Shown in pieces: positions 48,214 through 59,390 of a DNA stretch of 64,000 bases. The stretch's first letter is position 1; the number at the start of each line of letters is the position of its first letter. The notes beneath the pieces are model-generated. The model did no database searches and was not told the origin of the DNA. It worked only from the letters and a program-made list of their open reading frames with translations. Position numbers and translations under genes: made by a program. The DNA comes from Ditylenchus dipsaci (lineage: Eukaryota > Nematoda > Chromadorea > Rhabditida > Anguinidae), in assembly GCA_004194705.1 (NCBI GenBank), contig SADC01000260.1, positions 143,860 to 207,859 of the forward strand, in the 5' to 3' direction.

Positions 48214-48795
48214 CTTGTTATTTAGAAAGTTCATTAATTTACCAAACATTTTACTTCTTATCACATAAATATTCTCTTCTACTTCACTAAAATGAAAAAC
48301 AATTGAATGCTTATTGTGGTAACAACGCACAAAAAATGGTTAATGTTGTGATGGTTGGTAAACACCCATCCAGTAGTAGCAGAACTGAGCCGATCATCAG
48401 GGCCTTGCAAATGCTGCTTTCTCATTTTCAACATCTTTGCTGTCTCATCTTTCTGCTTATGCAAATGGGCAAAGCCCTTCTTTTTGTGCTTCCATTTGAG
48501 GATGCTGTTGCATTTCTCCATCGATCGCTGCCAGTCTTCGAAGAAAGTGTTTAAAGGATAAAGGAGGTTTACAAAAAGAAAAAAAGCAAATTGTTCTAAA
48601 AATTATTGAAAACCGGAAATAAATTTGTTTTTTGAATCGTTCGGCTTTTTATTGCCATTAAAATTTTTTGGCGCCGATAATATATCATTTCTGGTTTTAC
48701 ATATGCAACGAATTTGTCAGTCTATTTCTTTTTGATTGACTAAATTTTGATACCACACATAGCACAATCAGAAAAAGTTAATAAGAATGGCAAAT

Positions 48796-48981
48796 ATTTT
48801 TTCAAAGGATCATGGTTTTTTGCGCGCAGCGACATGTGCGAAATTTGAATTGGCGGGGGACACTACTCTTTTTAGTCGTTTGAAATGACTTTAAAGAGTA
48901 CAATGCAAGACAAAAGAGAAGAACCCCCGCCAATTCAAATTTGCACATGTTGTTGCGCACAAAAATTATGGTCCTTTAAAA
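48796..48981. mobile_element. Foldback MITE, AAAGGACCAT class
   Basis: Ends 'aaaggatcatgg' and 'atggtccttt' pair, as do 'gcgacatgtgcgaaatttga' + 'attggcggggg' and 'cccccgccaattcaaatt' + 'tgcacatg'. The ends and the 'gaattggcgg' words resemble the elements at 54930-55178 and 57026-57263. Confidence 0.75.
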
Positions 48982-50337
48982 AATTTGAGTTAAAAAGTTT
49001 GTTATCGTCATCAAAATGCCCGTAATTTCATCAGGAGGCTCGAATTGCATTAAATCAAATATTTCACAAGATCTGAAAATGGTCAGAAATTATAAGCGAA
49101 CCATCAACACCTTGAATTAAAGAGATTTAGCATAAATCGAAGACAATAAACCAATACAGAAACTGGATTTTCCGTTCAAATAATTAATGTTATTGGCTTT
49201 GTCTTGTTCTTTTATTGTTTTATTTCTCTTCTAAATGCTTTTGAACGATCAAAGAATATTGAATAAAAATTTTAACACGTTTTCAATCCATCTTTTAAGA
49301 AAGATTTATTAAAGCTTGTTAAATTTTTAACCAAATTTATGCGTTGGAAAAAAACCCTAAGGCTGCTATTAGAAGCATGCTACTTTTTTCAAACTTTAAG
49401 TGGTCTGAAATTTCTGCTTTCATTTACTGTTTATTATTAATAGCTTGATTTAGCGCTTTTTCTGAGACAAGTATCGATTTTAAGTCTCAAAGTCGTAGTC
49501 CGAATTTACAAAAAAAGACATCGGACTCCGGCGTATAAAAGGCACCAAATTTTACTAGGCTTTAAACTGGTGCCTGTGTCTACACGGCTATAACTGGTAT
49601 GCCTTTTCAAGAAAACTTACTTAAATTACAAAAAGAAGGAAATAAGCTGTTTTTTTGTATGAATTCAGTTGACCACTTCAGTTTACCATTAAAATATTTT
49701 TCGGAGAAAAATGATTGACGAAAAAGCTCTGCTTATTCACGTACAAATTTTTTGTCAATAGCTCCCGTGCACCGTCTGAAATCAAGTTTTTTTTTCGGTG
49801 TAGACAAGGATGTTGAAATAACAGTTGTGAGGCCGGTTCCGAGTCCTCTCATTCTGCCGTAGTCTTAGGTCTAGCTCTCCTAGCATGAGACTAACGTAGC
49901 TCGCTGCACAGGGATAACTCACTAAGTGGTTGCTTCCCACATAAGTATGCTCGCACTTAAAGTTGACCTTTTGACCTAGGGCTTCAACTGTCCATCCTTG
50001 TTACACCCAAGTTAATAAGAATTCAACATATTTTTCTAACAAGCTTCCTAGCAAGAAAAACCTATAGGAAATTTATACAAAAATTGAAAATTAGATCTAA
50101 ATGAAAACAAACATCATTTAAAAATGTGCGCGTTTTTCGCCCTACCCTGCATGTGGTTTTGTTTCGTAAGTTCAATTAAGAATTGTAGCTAACTTATATT
50201 AACACTCCAACGACGGTTTGAGACAAGCGTGTTATCCGAAGCAGAATTATATTCTGAATAACTCTGCAAAACAGATTTCTGTAAGCATTATTTTTTAGTT
50301 TAATATTTATCTGAAGCGCGATTCTCTGTGTTTCGAA

Positions 50338-50583
50338 TACCGTATTTTCTCTATTAATCCCTCACTCTCTAATAATCTCCCACCATGTGGACCTTATATC
50401 TCAGCCTAGAGCAGACATTTGCTAATCTACTTTATGCGTTTTCTTGATTGGCACGAGCACTCCTGATTCCACTTTTCAGATTTTGGTTGAGTACCTAAAA
50501 ATTTCGAAATCGACCTCAAACTTTTCTGATTTTTAGGGTTGAAAAATAATCTTTCATGGGGGTCTAATGGAGAAAATACGGTA
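50338..50583. mobile_element. TACCGTATTT-ended MITE
   Basis: Starts 'taccgtattttctctattaa' and ends 'ctaatggagaaaatacggta'. The inner sequence is unrelated to the shorter copy at 50667. Confidence 0.7.
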
Positions 50584-50666
50584 AGCTCTTAACTTGTTTA
50601 TTGCTATTGTCATAAAACTAAAAAATCGGAAAAGTTAGAAGAATTTTTTTCAATTATTATTCTTAT

Positions 50667-50825
50667 TACCGTATTTCCTCTAATAAGCGCCCCCGCTCCA
50701 ATAAGCGCCCCCCCCCCTATTTTTTGACTAAATTTTGGAGTTAAGGCCATTTCTGATTGACAATTTTAAAATTTTAGGGGTTTGAAAAATAAGCGCCCGG
50801 GGCGCTAATTAGAGGAAATACGGTA
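50667..50825. mobile_element. TACCGTATTT-ended MITE, complete short copy
   Basis: About 159 bases: starts 'taccgtatttcctctaataa' + 'gcgcccccgc' and ends 'ggggcgctaattagaggaaa' + 'tacggta'. It is the clearest copy of a family whose single ends occur at 1600-1690, 1860, 2920-2935, 15370, 17040 and 57940-57985. Confidence 0.8.
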
Positions 50826-51329
50826 TCATTAATTATTGTTATTCAATTTTTTTTCATTGAAAGACAGCATGTTCAAAAAAAACTTTCTCAGATACCTCAA
50901 TATAGACACGTAACTAAAATTTGGTCAACTTTTATACTTTACACTTTCCTAGTGCTACATAACTATTACAGTTGTAGTATAAGCTTTATTGTGTGATTTT
51001 TGTTTCTTTCTAATAACTTGACACATTTATTGTTGCCTTGTTGCTTTTTGTGATTGCATTGGCAGAAAGTTATAGAAGAAAATCGTAATATCACTTTCCT
51101 GTAATTTGTAACAATTTTTTTCGTATAATAAACGTTGTATAATGAAAAGTTTCAAAATTTAATAAATAATTGTAGTTAAAATAAAAAATTTAATTCACGC
51201 TTATTTAGTGTGTGCACATAACATCTAAAACAAACTAAAATTTGCAAAACAAAATTCGAATTTTTTTTTGCCTAGCCAATATTCAAGCCCGGCTGACCGC
51301 AAGCTGCAAAATTCCACACTAATGTGAAC

Positions 51330-51516
51330 TACAGTCAAACCTCGATAATCCGCCACCCCGCTAAACGCCACCCTCGATAAACCGCCACTCTAGATAAGCC
51401 CTATTTGGTTGGCCATCAGAGAACTCAACAAAGTTTACCCCGCTAAACGCCACCTCGATGATCCGCCATTCTCGGATCGGTCCCATGGGGTGGCGGATTA
51501 TCGAGGTTTGACTGTA
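51330..51516. mobile_element. pogo-like MITE, TAATCCGCCACC variety
   Basis: Starts 'tacagtcaaacctcgataat' + 'ccgccacc' and ends 'ggtggcggattatcgaggtt' + 'tgactgta'. The interior repeats 'cgctaaacgccacc' and 'cgataaaccgccac'. Confidence 0.85.
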
Positions 51517-51592
51517 TCTAATAGTTCACTAAGATTTAAAATTTGGCTGTGACATATTTCGATTACGATCTTGATGTTTATAATTTTACAGT

Positions 51593-51768
51593 TACAATCA
51601 ACTCTCGATAATCCGTCACTCGCTAATACGTCACTCTCGATTATCCGTCACCTTCGTTATGCTTTCTTTGGTTTTGCCTTAAGTAAATAAGGCTAATCCG
51701 TCACTTTTGATAATCCGTCATCCCACGGCCGGTCCCAAGGGGTGACGGATTATCGAGAGTTGACTGTA
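51593..51768. mobile_element. pogo-like MITE, TAATCCGTCAC variety
   Basis: Starts 'tacaatcaactctcgataat' + 'ccgtcactcg' and ends 'ggtgacggattatcgagagt' + 'tgactgta'. It lies only 76 bases after a related but distinct element, so this area was hit twice. Confidence 0.85.
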
Positions 51769-51964
51769 TTTGATATTGCAAGTTTAACTGTAAAATAAAA
51801 AAATTTCATATTCATGTCAACTGTCAGATGGTTTGCTGAAATAATAAGTTCGACTGCAATTAATTCGAATATTTATTTGAATGTCAACTATCTCACAATT
51901 ATTTTAAGTTTAAACTTTTACTCTAACAAGTTATGATGCCTTGACCTGTAGTTGAAAGGCTGCA

Positions 51965-52440
51965 ACTGAAAGCACACACCAAAGTACTGATTTCTGTTAG
52001 TGAATTTGTTCCAGTCCCCTAAACAAGGCAAACTTTCAGCGAAAAGGTGTTTGCGCGCATCAGATTTTCCATCAGATGCATGAAACATAATTTGAACCAT
52101 TCTGGAACACCCAAACCGCCATAAACTTTCCGAAATCATACCAAGCCAGTTTTTAGGACGGTTCGGGTTATTTTACAAAAAAGATTTCAGGATTCTGGTC
52201 ACTCTGAAGCGAAATTTTATTAGTTAAGTGCGTCTTATAACAAAATAATTCGTTTACCGTAAAACTTTGACTTAAATTGCACAAATAATGAATTTCACTG
52301 AGGGAAATCTCATATTTACTAGGAGAAACGAGTAATTTACTCGGGTAATCGTAATTAGTAGTAATTTATTTTAAATCAAAATTTATCGAGGAGCAGCAAT
52401 AAAATTTACTGGGAAAATCAGTATTTTGGTGAATCATTTC
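51965..52440. mobile_element. Old copy of the 'caccaaaatactgattt' foldback family
   Basis: 'cacacaccaaagtactgatt' at 51970 and 'aaatcagtattttggtgaat' near 52410-52430 are inverted relatives of the ends of the much cleaner element at 58094-58386. An internal open frame on the minus strand (51918-52139) has no recognisable domain. Confidence 0.5.
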
Positions 52441-52936
52441 AATTTTAGCCTGATTAAAATAACAGAAGAAAATTTTTTAAAGTTTTTTGTGTTATTGACT
52501 TTAGTAAAAAATTGCAAATCTACGTTTGTTTTCAGATCAAAACTAAAATAACATCAAAATTTTTGTCAAGCGAACCAGAGAAATGTAAGAAGAATTTCCA
52601 GTAGTAAGCTGACCATGATTCATTTGTTTGTGTCCAGCCTGTCCATTTTTTGCTCTAAGGCAACAAAAGTGTTGAATGGGCGGTGGCAGCGGCGACCATT
52701 ATAAATGGGTATGGATGGAACTGCGGCAAGCAAAAGTGTTGTAGTACAAAACTAGTGCATTCAATAAGAATATGTCTGGAGAAGGATGGGAACATAACTA
52801 CTAAAATAGTTGTTGGCTGCAAGCCGAACACAAAAGTACAAGCATGGAATTTGGAGCAAACATAACCTCTTTTGGTTACTTGTACTAGTCATATTTTCCT
52901 CGTCTGTGCCCAGAATTTTTCGGGTTTCTAGCGTAG

Positions 52937-55900
52937 ATGTATATTTTAAACCTTCCCTTAGTCGTTGCATTATTGTGTATTTGGTGCTTCATTGGTGTCA
53001 CACAATGCATTGTTCCACAGCCAATTATTACTTTGCATGATGGACATATTGGACTATACGATGGCTTGATGGAAACTCAGTATACAGGTGAAAGGACTTG
53101 GACATTTTTCGGCCGGGCACTTTTTCGTCAAAAATTTTTGGCCGTCATTTTTGGCTTTACTTTTTTATGTGTCGAGAAAAAATTCTGTTAGCACACTTGT
53201 TGTAGATAAGGCTCAGGGATTCAAAATAAGCTATTAACAATCGACGTCTGATTGCAAAATTTAGGATAAAAATGTTCACTCTGTAAGGACTCCCACTAAT
53301 AAGGGAGTTGAACATTTTTCGGCTTAAGTGTCCGACTCAATGTCAAACTGGGCATTTTTATCCACAGTTATATATTCAGATGTTGATTGTGAATAGCTAA
53401 TTCCGAAGCCCTGAACCTTAGCTACAGAATGTTACTGACAGGATTTTTTTCTCGATAGCTTGTATTACTTTCAGATATAACTTGTATTTTTTGATTAATA
53501 TATTTTTTGATAGGAAGGAATAGGGTTACAACTATCAATAGATACAATACATATCTATATATCTATCTATTGTTTTATTTCTCTCCAAATAGGCACTGTA
53601 TCTTTCAAAGCATCAACAGCTCTAGCAATAGCTTCGTCTAGATATTTGTTGGCTTGTTCTACAGAGAATGAGGCAATATTCAAGTCTTTGAATGGGTATT
53701 CAGAGTTTAGAAGATTGAGGAAATAGTCATCATTACTAGGGTAGTCTTCAAATATTCGGTCACTCTTTTGTCTATTAGGTCTGGAAATTAAATATAATAA
53801 TCTATTACATGAATTTATACAAAATTTACTCTTCGAGTATACCGTTCCCTGAAAATACGTCTTTGTTGTCGTCTTACTAAATTAAATATTTTATACCATT
53901 CCCATTTTCGAATTTTATCAACAGGTGCCCCTTCCAATAGTTTGACAAAGCCAATCTCTTTAAAGTCGACAAACAACTTAGATCTTGAATGTAGTGACAT
54001 CCGATTACAGAAAAAGTACAGCCAGAAAATGACGGCCCAAGAAACTTCGGCCGAAAAATGAGCTTGAGTTTACAATCCTCACCCCCCCCCCCCCCAGGGG
54101 GGAGAGGGGTCGGATGGAAAAGATAACATCATATTCGTGTTTCCCGACTTCGATTCATAAGAAAGACGGCTGTTTTTTTGGTTCTGATACAAAAAATTTC
54201 GAACCACAGGGGGTTTCATGGGTTTTTAGTCAAAATTTGAAAAATTAAATTGGCGCCTTTTGAATTTTAAAGGGATTAAGGGCTGTATAGGAGGGGAAAG
54301 GAATAAAAGGGCCACTAATCATAGAGAGACCACTAACAAGAAGATGTTGAACATAGTTTTGAATACTGGGGCCTACTGCATAAATAAACTATGGTATGCA
54401 TGCTTTTTCATGCATGCAGAGTCACTTTCGAGTGATTTGTGTTGTAGGTATGGTATGTGGGTGTGCTCATCTCAACTCCAAGCCTCAAGCCCCTGCGCGC
54501 TCTTCGGGGCGCAGGGGCTGAGAGTTAGAGATGCTTGCATATACTTACCTTGGACATGATTCCGAGAAGTGCTTTTGACCATAAAATGCATATAGAGTCT
54601 TTTTTGCCACGGCCCAGTTGAAAAACATGGTAAGGTAGTCAAAGAATACAAACATTTTGAATTTTTAACGTTCTGCCATAAAAGTGGCCCCTTTTTATTC
54701 TATTCCCCTCCCTATACAGCCCTTAATCCCTTTAAAACTCAAAGGCGCCAATTTTAATTTTTCAAATTCTGACTGTTTTCAATGTGGCTTTAATTTTGCA
54801 GAAAACCCGGTTTTTGGTTAACCGATTAGATTCAACTCTAGTTTATGGTTCATAAATTTAATTTTCAGGAACAGTCACTGCTGGAAGACCGTATACTCTG
54901 GATATCTATATGGGTGTGCTTTAAATTCAACTTTGAAGGGCCATGACTTTAGGACCACAGTCACCCTCCGCCAGTTTAATTTTTTTCCTACTTATTCTCT
55001 ACGGGTTTTTCAACTTCCGTTCTACAAACCTAAGCCTAAAATTAAATTTATAGCCTCGTTGTTAGAACCAAGTTGAAAAATCCGTAAAGAAGTTCAATAA
55101 TTAATCAAATGATTGAATTGGCGGCGATATCCGCTGTGCTCAAAAACCATGGTCTTTTAAATGTTTTTCGAATAATAAAAAAATTGTAGGCAACACTGAT
55201 AGGTCAGTCATTTTTTATTTATAAAACTTCAATAACAAATTATGTAAAAACAGATATGACTATGTGATTGACCAATGCACCTACAACCACAGGCAGACTT
55301 TTATTGACCAATTGGGTGTGTTTACCAGTAATGTTAAACTCTGATCGAAATATTTTAATTTCAGATGCTTGCAAAATAGTAATATTTCCTGCAAAAATGG
55401 GAGACTGACCAATACACCAATGCGGGCGCCATCAACGCACATTAGTGCACTTGGTTGCCGAAGAATCTGTTCTGTACTTTGAATGTCAGATAAAAGTGTT
55501 AGAGTGCTGTGGATGTGCTGAGGTAATAAAAGTTTTACTGGCTTTTTCGGGTTGCTAAAATATTATTTTACTCTGTGAAAATTTTCAGCAGTCCTGTGAG
55601 CGGCGGCCTTCAATTAGCCAGTATCCTATTCATCCTGTGCCATTGACCTGTTGCGGCAATAATATTCGATTATTCCACCTCCACCTCCTCCACCTGCCAT
55701 ATTACCAAGACACAAGACTGGTTTGGGTGTTGCCTTGGTGGTTGTGGCTGATATTTTTGCTGATTTTGCTTTTGCTACTCACTCTATTGTGCTGCTTACT
55801 AGCGTGTTGTTTGGCGAGAAACAGAGGCAAAGTGCATGCTAACAAGGCTATTGCTCCAATCCACAGCAACCACCTCCAATATTCAGGTTTTTTTCAAATT

Positions 55901-58875
55901 TTCAGCAAATTAAAAAAATAAGGTTTAGGGTAGACAAAGTGGCTCAGACAATACCCGAACACGCCAGATCAGTCAACAAACCAGTTTTGACAACCACAAT
56001 TTTAACAATACATACAAAGAGTGCAACCACTTCAGTTTGATGACCATGCTAGTATTTCTTTGAATGATCAAAGGCAGTTTCAAGACAGAAGAGCCACTGC
56101 CAGTCAAGAATATGGCAGAAGAAGAGGAAACGAGAGAGCTTATACAGGACAGTCAAACAATTTTGTCCATCCTTTTTATTCATCACCCTACTTGGATAGC
56201 AGAGAGCACTGGGAAGAAAAGGTCGAGGAGTACAATGAAAGTGTTATCGACACTACTACTCATTATGGTATATATATTTATTTTAGTGGGCGGCTTCATA
56301 AAGTGCAAATAAACATAATACTACTTTTTCAAATGCCGTTATGTAGCCAATCTTTTTTTGATTTCATTGTCATGCGATGTCAAAAAAGCTGCAAAAAATT
56401 ATAAGTTGAATTATTAACGATAACATCAGAATTGTAAAAATTTATCGAAAAATGACTTATAAGTTTTTGTACAATATCATATGAGCCAATCTTTCTTTCA
56501 AGTACCTTGTCTTCTATAGTAGTCAACGCTTTATGTTATTTTTTCACAAAATTCGCGATTCCAATACTACCCATTGATACCGAACCTTTAATATTTTTTA
56601 AGTTTGTTAACATCAAAACACCGCATATGAAACAAAAATATATTAAAACCACATTCTATGATTATTTTGTCACTTTTAGGAAGCATTGTATAATCTACTT
56701 TATTATATTATCGAAAACATTTAAAGTTTGACTTTACATAGTCTAACCGGGAGATCTTTTTCAACTATTTCATAGTTAATTAACATTTTAAGTTTGACTT
56801 TAACAAAGTAAACCCAGAGATCTGCATTAAATATTTCATAGTTAATTAACATTTAGGTTTGGAGACCCGGAGTTATTGGAGGCCCGGAGTTATTTTTCAG
56901 TTTCACAATATCGGAGATCGTATAAAACATAGCAAACGACAAACGATATTCTATTAGATGCAAACAAAAGTAATAAAATGCATCCATTTTAGCAACTACG
57001 ATCGATCGAATTCAATGAGTTATCGCTTTAAAGGCCATTGCCGTCTCCGACAACGGTTATCCCTGCCAATTTCTTTCTCTTTATCGTTGGATTTATGTAC
57101 GAATTTTTCAACTTGGTTTCTAACAAAACTATACCTAAATTAAATTCTAGGCCTTGTTTGGTTAGAAACCAAGCTAAAAATTCGTACAGAAGTTGAATGA
57201 TTAGGCAAAAAAATTTGAATTGGAGGGGACAATAAAAAACAGGTGACAATGGCCCTTTAAATACCCGTTTTCTTCATCTTCTTCAGCATCCACCTCTTCT
57301 TCCTGATTTCGCTCCACATCCAGACAAGCTGGAGCATCCTGCAGCATAAGCTCACCCCTGGCACTTGCCCGTCTTCTTTGATGCAGTGAATGAGATATCT
57401 TCACTTCCATCGTGGTAAACAGTTAAATCGCAATCTAAATTGATATTAAGAACCACAAGCAGTCAAGACAATCAATTTTTAATTGAATAGGCAATAAGTC
57501 AAGTTAAAGAATGAAAGTATGAACATACCATGGAAGTTTGATTTGCATTTCCTTGTTGACCCAGTCACGAACAATTTTTCATGGATGAAATATGTTTTAG
57601 CGGCGTTTGCTTTAGAAACATCACTTGCGTACTTGATGACTTTCAGGTTGAATTCATTCGTATACGACTTTAATTCCTTGCAGTTCGAATCTCAACAGCA
57701 TCTGAAGGATAGCAATATCAGCCTCTTCTATTTTAGCTGAAAAATATGGATTGTGACATTCCCATAGCAACAATTAGATGCAAAATTATGTGAATTCCAA
57801 ATTAATTGTACCAAATCAGTTCATTCGAAAAATTCGTGCAGGTAAAATTGACTTTTGGACCCGGGAGTTTTTAGAGACCGGAGAGTTATTTTTCGATCAA
57901 CCCCTGGACCTGGGAGTCATTAGAGACCCGGGAGTTATTGAAGACGGGGAGTTATTGAGACGGGGAGTTATTGGAGGAAATACGGTATTTTAAGTTTAAC
58001 TGTAACATTGTCTAACCTATATATCTCCATTGACTATTTCATATTTAATTACCATCTCAAGTTTAATTGTGATGTAGTCAAAGGCTGTAACTAAAACACG
58101 CACCAAAATACTGATTTCCCGCAGTAAATACATAAATAAAAGTATTTCTCAGTGTTTTCCAAATTGTAAAATTTTTTTTTTGAATCAACATGTAGCCCTA
58201 AATCTCTAGTTTCTAATGAGCTATCAACTGGTTCAGTGTGTCTGAAAGTGAGAGCACTAATGGTTTTTGAAAAACGCGAAGTATTTTCGTTGAAAATATA
58301 TGTTTTAAACACATTGAGCCAGATGATCGAGAAATACTCTTGTTTATTCATTTACTGCGGGAAATCAGTATTTTGGTGCGTGAAATCAATTTTAGTCTAG
58401 TCAAATCAATCGACAATATTCTGTTTTAACTGTAATATATTGCGCATTAACTGAAATGGAGAAAATATACTATAATAATAGAGTGGAATTCGAAATTTAA
58501 AGAATTTGAAATTCCCAGCTTTTTTTTAAATTCAATCACTTTTCTAGAGAACTATCCAGCGCCGAACAACGGAGAAGCTCATCTTCGATAAGAAGAACTA
58601 GATATGTGCCTGTTCACCGCACTTTCGAACCCCTTACTGAACAGCAGCAATTGCAACGAGAACTAGAAGAGCAATTTGTAAGAAGACAGCCTAGATCTCG
58701 ATCCCACGAAATTATCACTGAGAGAAGAGAGGAGGAATTTCAAGAAAGGAGAAGTTCACCTGAAAAAGACACCTACAGAGAAGAAATTTTTAAAAACTTT
58801 GCGCCAGTCATCTGCAATTTGAAGTTTTATATGATATTTTTTTACAGATTTTTTTTATTAAAAATAAAATTTTAA
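52937..58875 (+). CDS. ZP-type single-pass membrane protein, six exons
   Basis: Exons 52937-53087 (signal peptide LPLVVALLCIWCFIGVTQ), 54869-54913, 55365-55522, 55589-55886, 55929-56267, 58548-58875. The reading VTAGRPYTLDIYMGDACKIV, then ESVLYFECQIKVLECCGCAE with QSCERR, matches the C-terminal half of a ZP (zona pellucida) module, an extracellular polymerisation domain common in cuticle and sensory-matrix proteins. A very hydrophobic helix (WWLWLIFLLILLLLL) ends in CCLLACCLARNRGK. The tail is long and rich in Gln, Arg, Glu and Ser (FDDHASISLNDQRQFQDRR; RRSSSSIRRTRYVP). One TGA interrupts exon 3 in frame (between GD and PIHQ). One-base changes are needed at the start and near 'acaaagagtgcaacc' in exon 5, at 'gaacaacgg' in exon 6, and perhaps in exon 4, where another frame offers a Pro7 run before the helix. 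The last exon's true end is uncertain. Confidence 0.68.
53098..54068. mobile_element. Inverted-repeat-bounded segment carrying a small gene
   Basis: The start 'catttttcggccgggcactt' with 'ttttggccgtcatttttggc' (53102-53155) is the approximate inverse of 'gccagaaaatgacggcccaa' with 'cttcggccgaaaaatg' (54021-54060). A second foldback sits inside the left part (53204-53421, 'aagctattaacaatcgac' with 'gattgtgaatagctaatt'). The rest is the two-exon gene below. It lies in intron 1 of the ZP gene and could be a gene-carrying DNA element or two solo repeats that happen to flank a gene. Confidence 0.5.
53567..54000 (-). CDS. Small two-exon protein nested antisense in the ZP gene's first intron
   Basis: Exon 1 is 53843-54000 (ATG at 54000, donor GTATAC) and exon 2 is 53567-53780 (acceptor TTTCCAG, stop TAG), with a 62-base intron and matching phase. 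The product is 123 residues with no signal peptide or membrane helix. It reads SKLFVDFKEIGFVKLLEGAP, IRKWEWYKIFNLVRRQQRRI, SDRIFEDYPSNDDYFLNLL and NKYLDEAIARAVDALKDTVP. It is basic in the middle and acidic towards the end, and probably helical. Unlike its neighbours it reads through with no lesion. I do not recognise the family. The start codon lies directly beside the right inverted repeat of the enclosing element. Confidence 0.65.
54235..54770. mobile_element. Foldback element in ZP-gene intron 1
   Basis: Ends 'aaattggcgccttttgaatt' and 'aaactcaaaggcgccaattt' pair, with 'gggattaagggctgtatagg' and 'cctatacagcccttaatccc' just inside. The interior (54340-54620) is the core of the GGCGCTACTTG family, so related cores can carry different ends. 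Confidence 0.75.
54930..55178. mobile_element. Foldback MITE, GGGCCATG class, in ZP-gene intron 2
   Basis: Ends 'gaagggccatgactttagg' and 'aaccatggtcttttaaat' are imperfect complements. Inner arms pair well ('gggtttttcaacttccgttc' with 'caagttgaaaaatccg'). It is related to 57026-57263 (shared 'tttttcaactt', 'gaattgg'). Confidence 0.65.
57026..57263. mobile_element. Foldback MITE, TTTAAAGGCCATTG ends, in ZP-gene intron 5
   Basis: Starts 'tttaaaggccattgccgtc' and ends 'gacaatggccctttaaa'. Inner arms 'gtacgaatttttcaacttgg' + 'tttctaac' and 'gttagaaaccaagctaaaaa' + 'ttcgtac' pair almost perfectly. Confidence 0.8.
57264..57410 (-). CDS. Possible isolated first exon, minus strand
   Basis: An ATG at 57410 opens an acidic reading (MEVKISHSLHQRRRASARGE, then QEEEVDAEEDEENG), followed by a GTATTT donor-like site at the edge of the adjacent MITE. 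Composition differs from the surrounding intron. I find no partner exon, so it may be a fragment captured or left by transposition, or chance. Confidence 0.25.
57855..57990. repeat. 'gggagttatt' short repeats ending in a TACCGTATTT-family terminus
   Basis: Repeats of 'gacc(c)gggagttattagaga' and 'gacggggagttattgaga' lead to 'ttattggaggaaatacggta'. A related fragment is at 56865-56900. One end of a decayed element in ZP-gene intron 5. Confidence 0.6.
58094..58386. mobile_element. Foldback MITE with long clean ends, in ZP-gene intron 5
   Basis: 'acgcaccaaaatactgattt' + 'cccgcagtaaat' at 58098 is exactly inverted at 58350-58382. The interior has no gene. The clean ends suggest it is younger than its relative at 51965-52440. 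Confidence 0.8.
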
Positions 58876-59015
58876 ATTCCAAGGTGAAAAATTAAAAAAT
58901 TACTATTCACACAAATTTCATTAATTTTTTTAAAAATTCAAAATGTCCCAAATTTCTTTACAAAACTTTTTTAAATTAGCTTTTAAAAGACAAATACCAA
59001 TATGTTAAATATATT

Positions 59016-59390
59016 GGTACTTATGCTGTTGACGGCGCCACCCCAAATTTTGTTTTTTGACAATATACAACCTTTTTACATCAGAAATTCATTTATTACA
59101 AATCAAAAAACATACAATTCCGCAATTTGAGACCACAAATGATAGAAAATACACCATTAAATTTTCTTCTCCACACAAAATCAGATACATACGATGAAAT
59201 AAGGTTCTTGCCGTTCCGAATTCTTTCTTTCAGAAAAATTACATAAGCGGTGAGAGCTAGCGAGGAGAAATAGAAAAGAGGGAGTAAAAATAATTGCAAA
59301 AGAACGAACAAAGCAAAAAATACAAAAATGTTTTAGCAAAGCAAAAAAAGAAAAATTTGCGGTGGCGCCGTCAACAGCATAAGTACCTTT
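59016..59390. mobile_element. MITE with perfect 27-base terminal inverted repeats
   Basis: Starts 'ggtacttatgctgttgacgg' + 'cgccacc' and ends with the exact complement 'ggtggcgccgtcaacagcat' + 'aagtacc'. It lies just beyond the last ZP-gene exon. An ORF on the minus strand (59096-59311) is hydrophobic and unrecognised, probably noise. Confidence 0.85.

Noticed and set aside
52683..53040. Overlapping short frames just upstream of the ZP gene
   Set aside because: They overlap the real signal-peptide exon in other frames and have no splice continuity with it.
55365..55522. Genetic-code change with TGA read as tryptophan
   Set aside because: Only a few cases, mixed with TAA stops and many one-base indels, so error or decay is a simpler explanation. 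Kept only as a low-interest observation.
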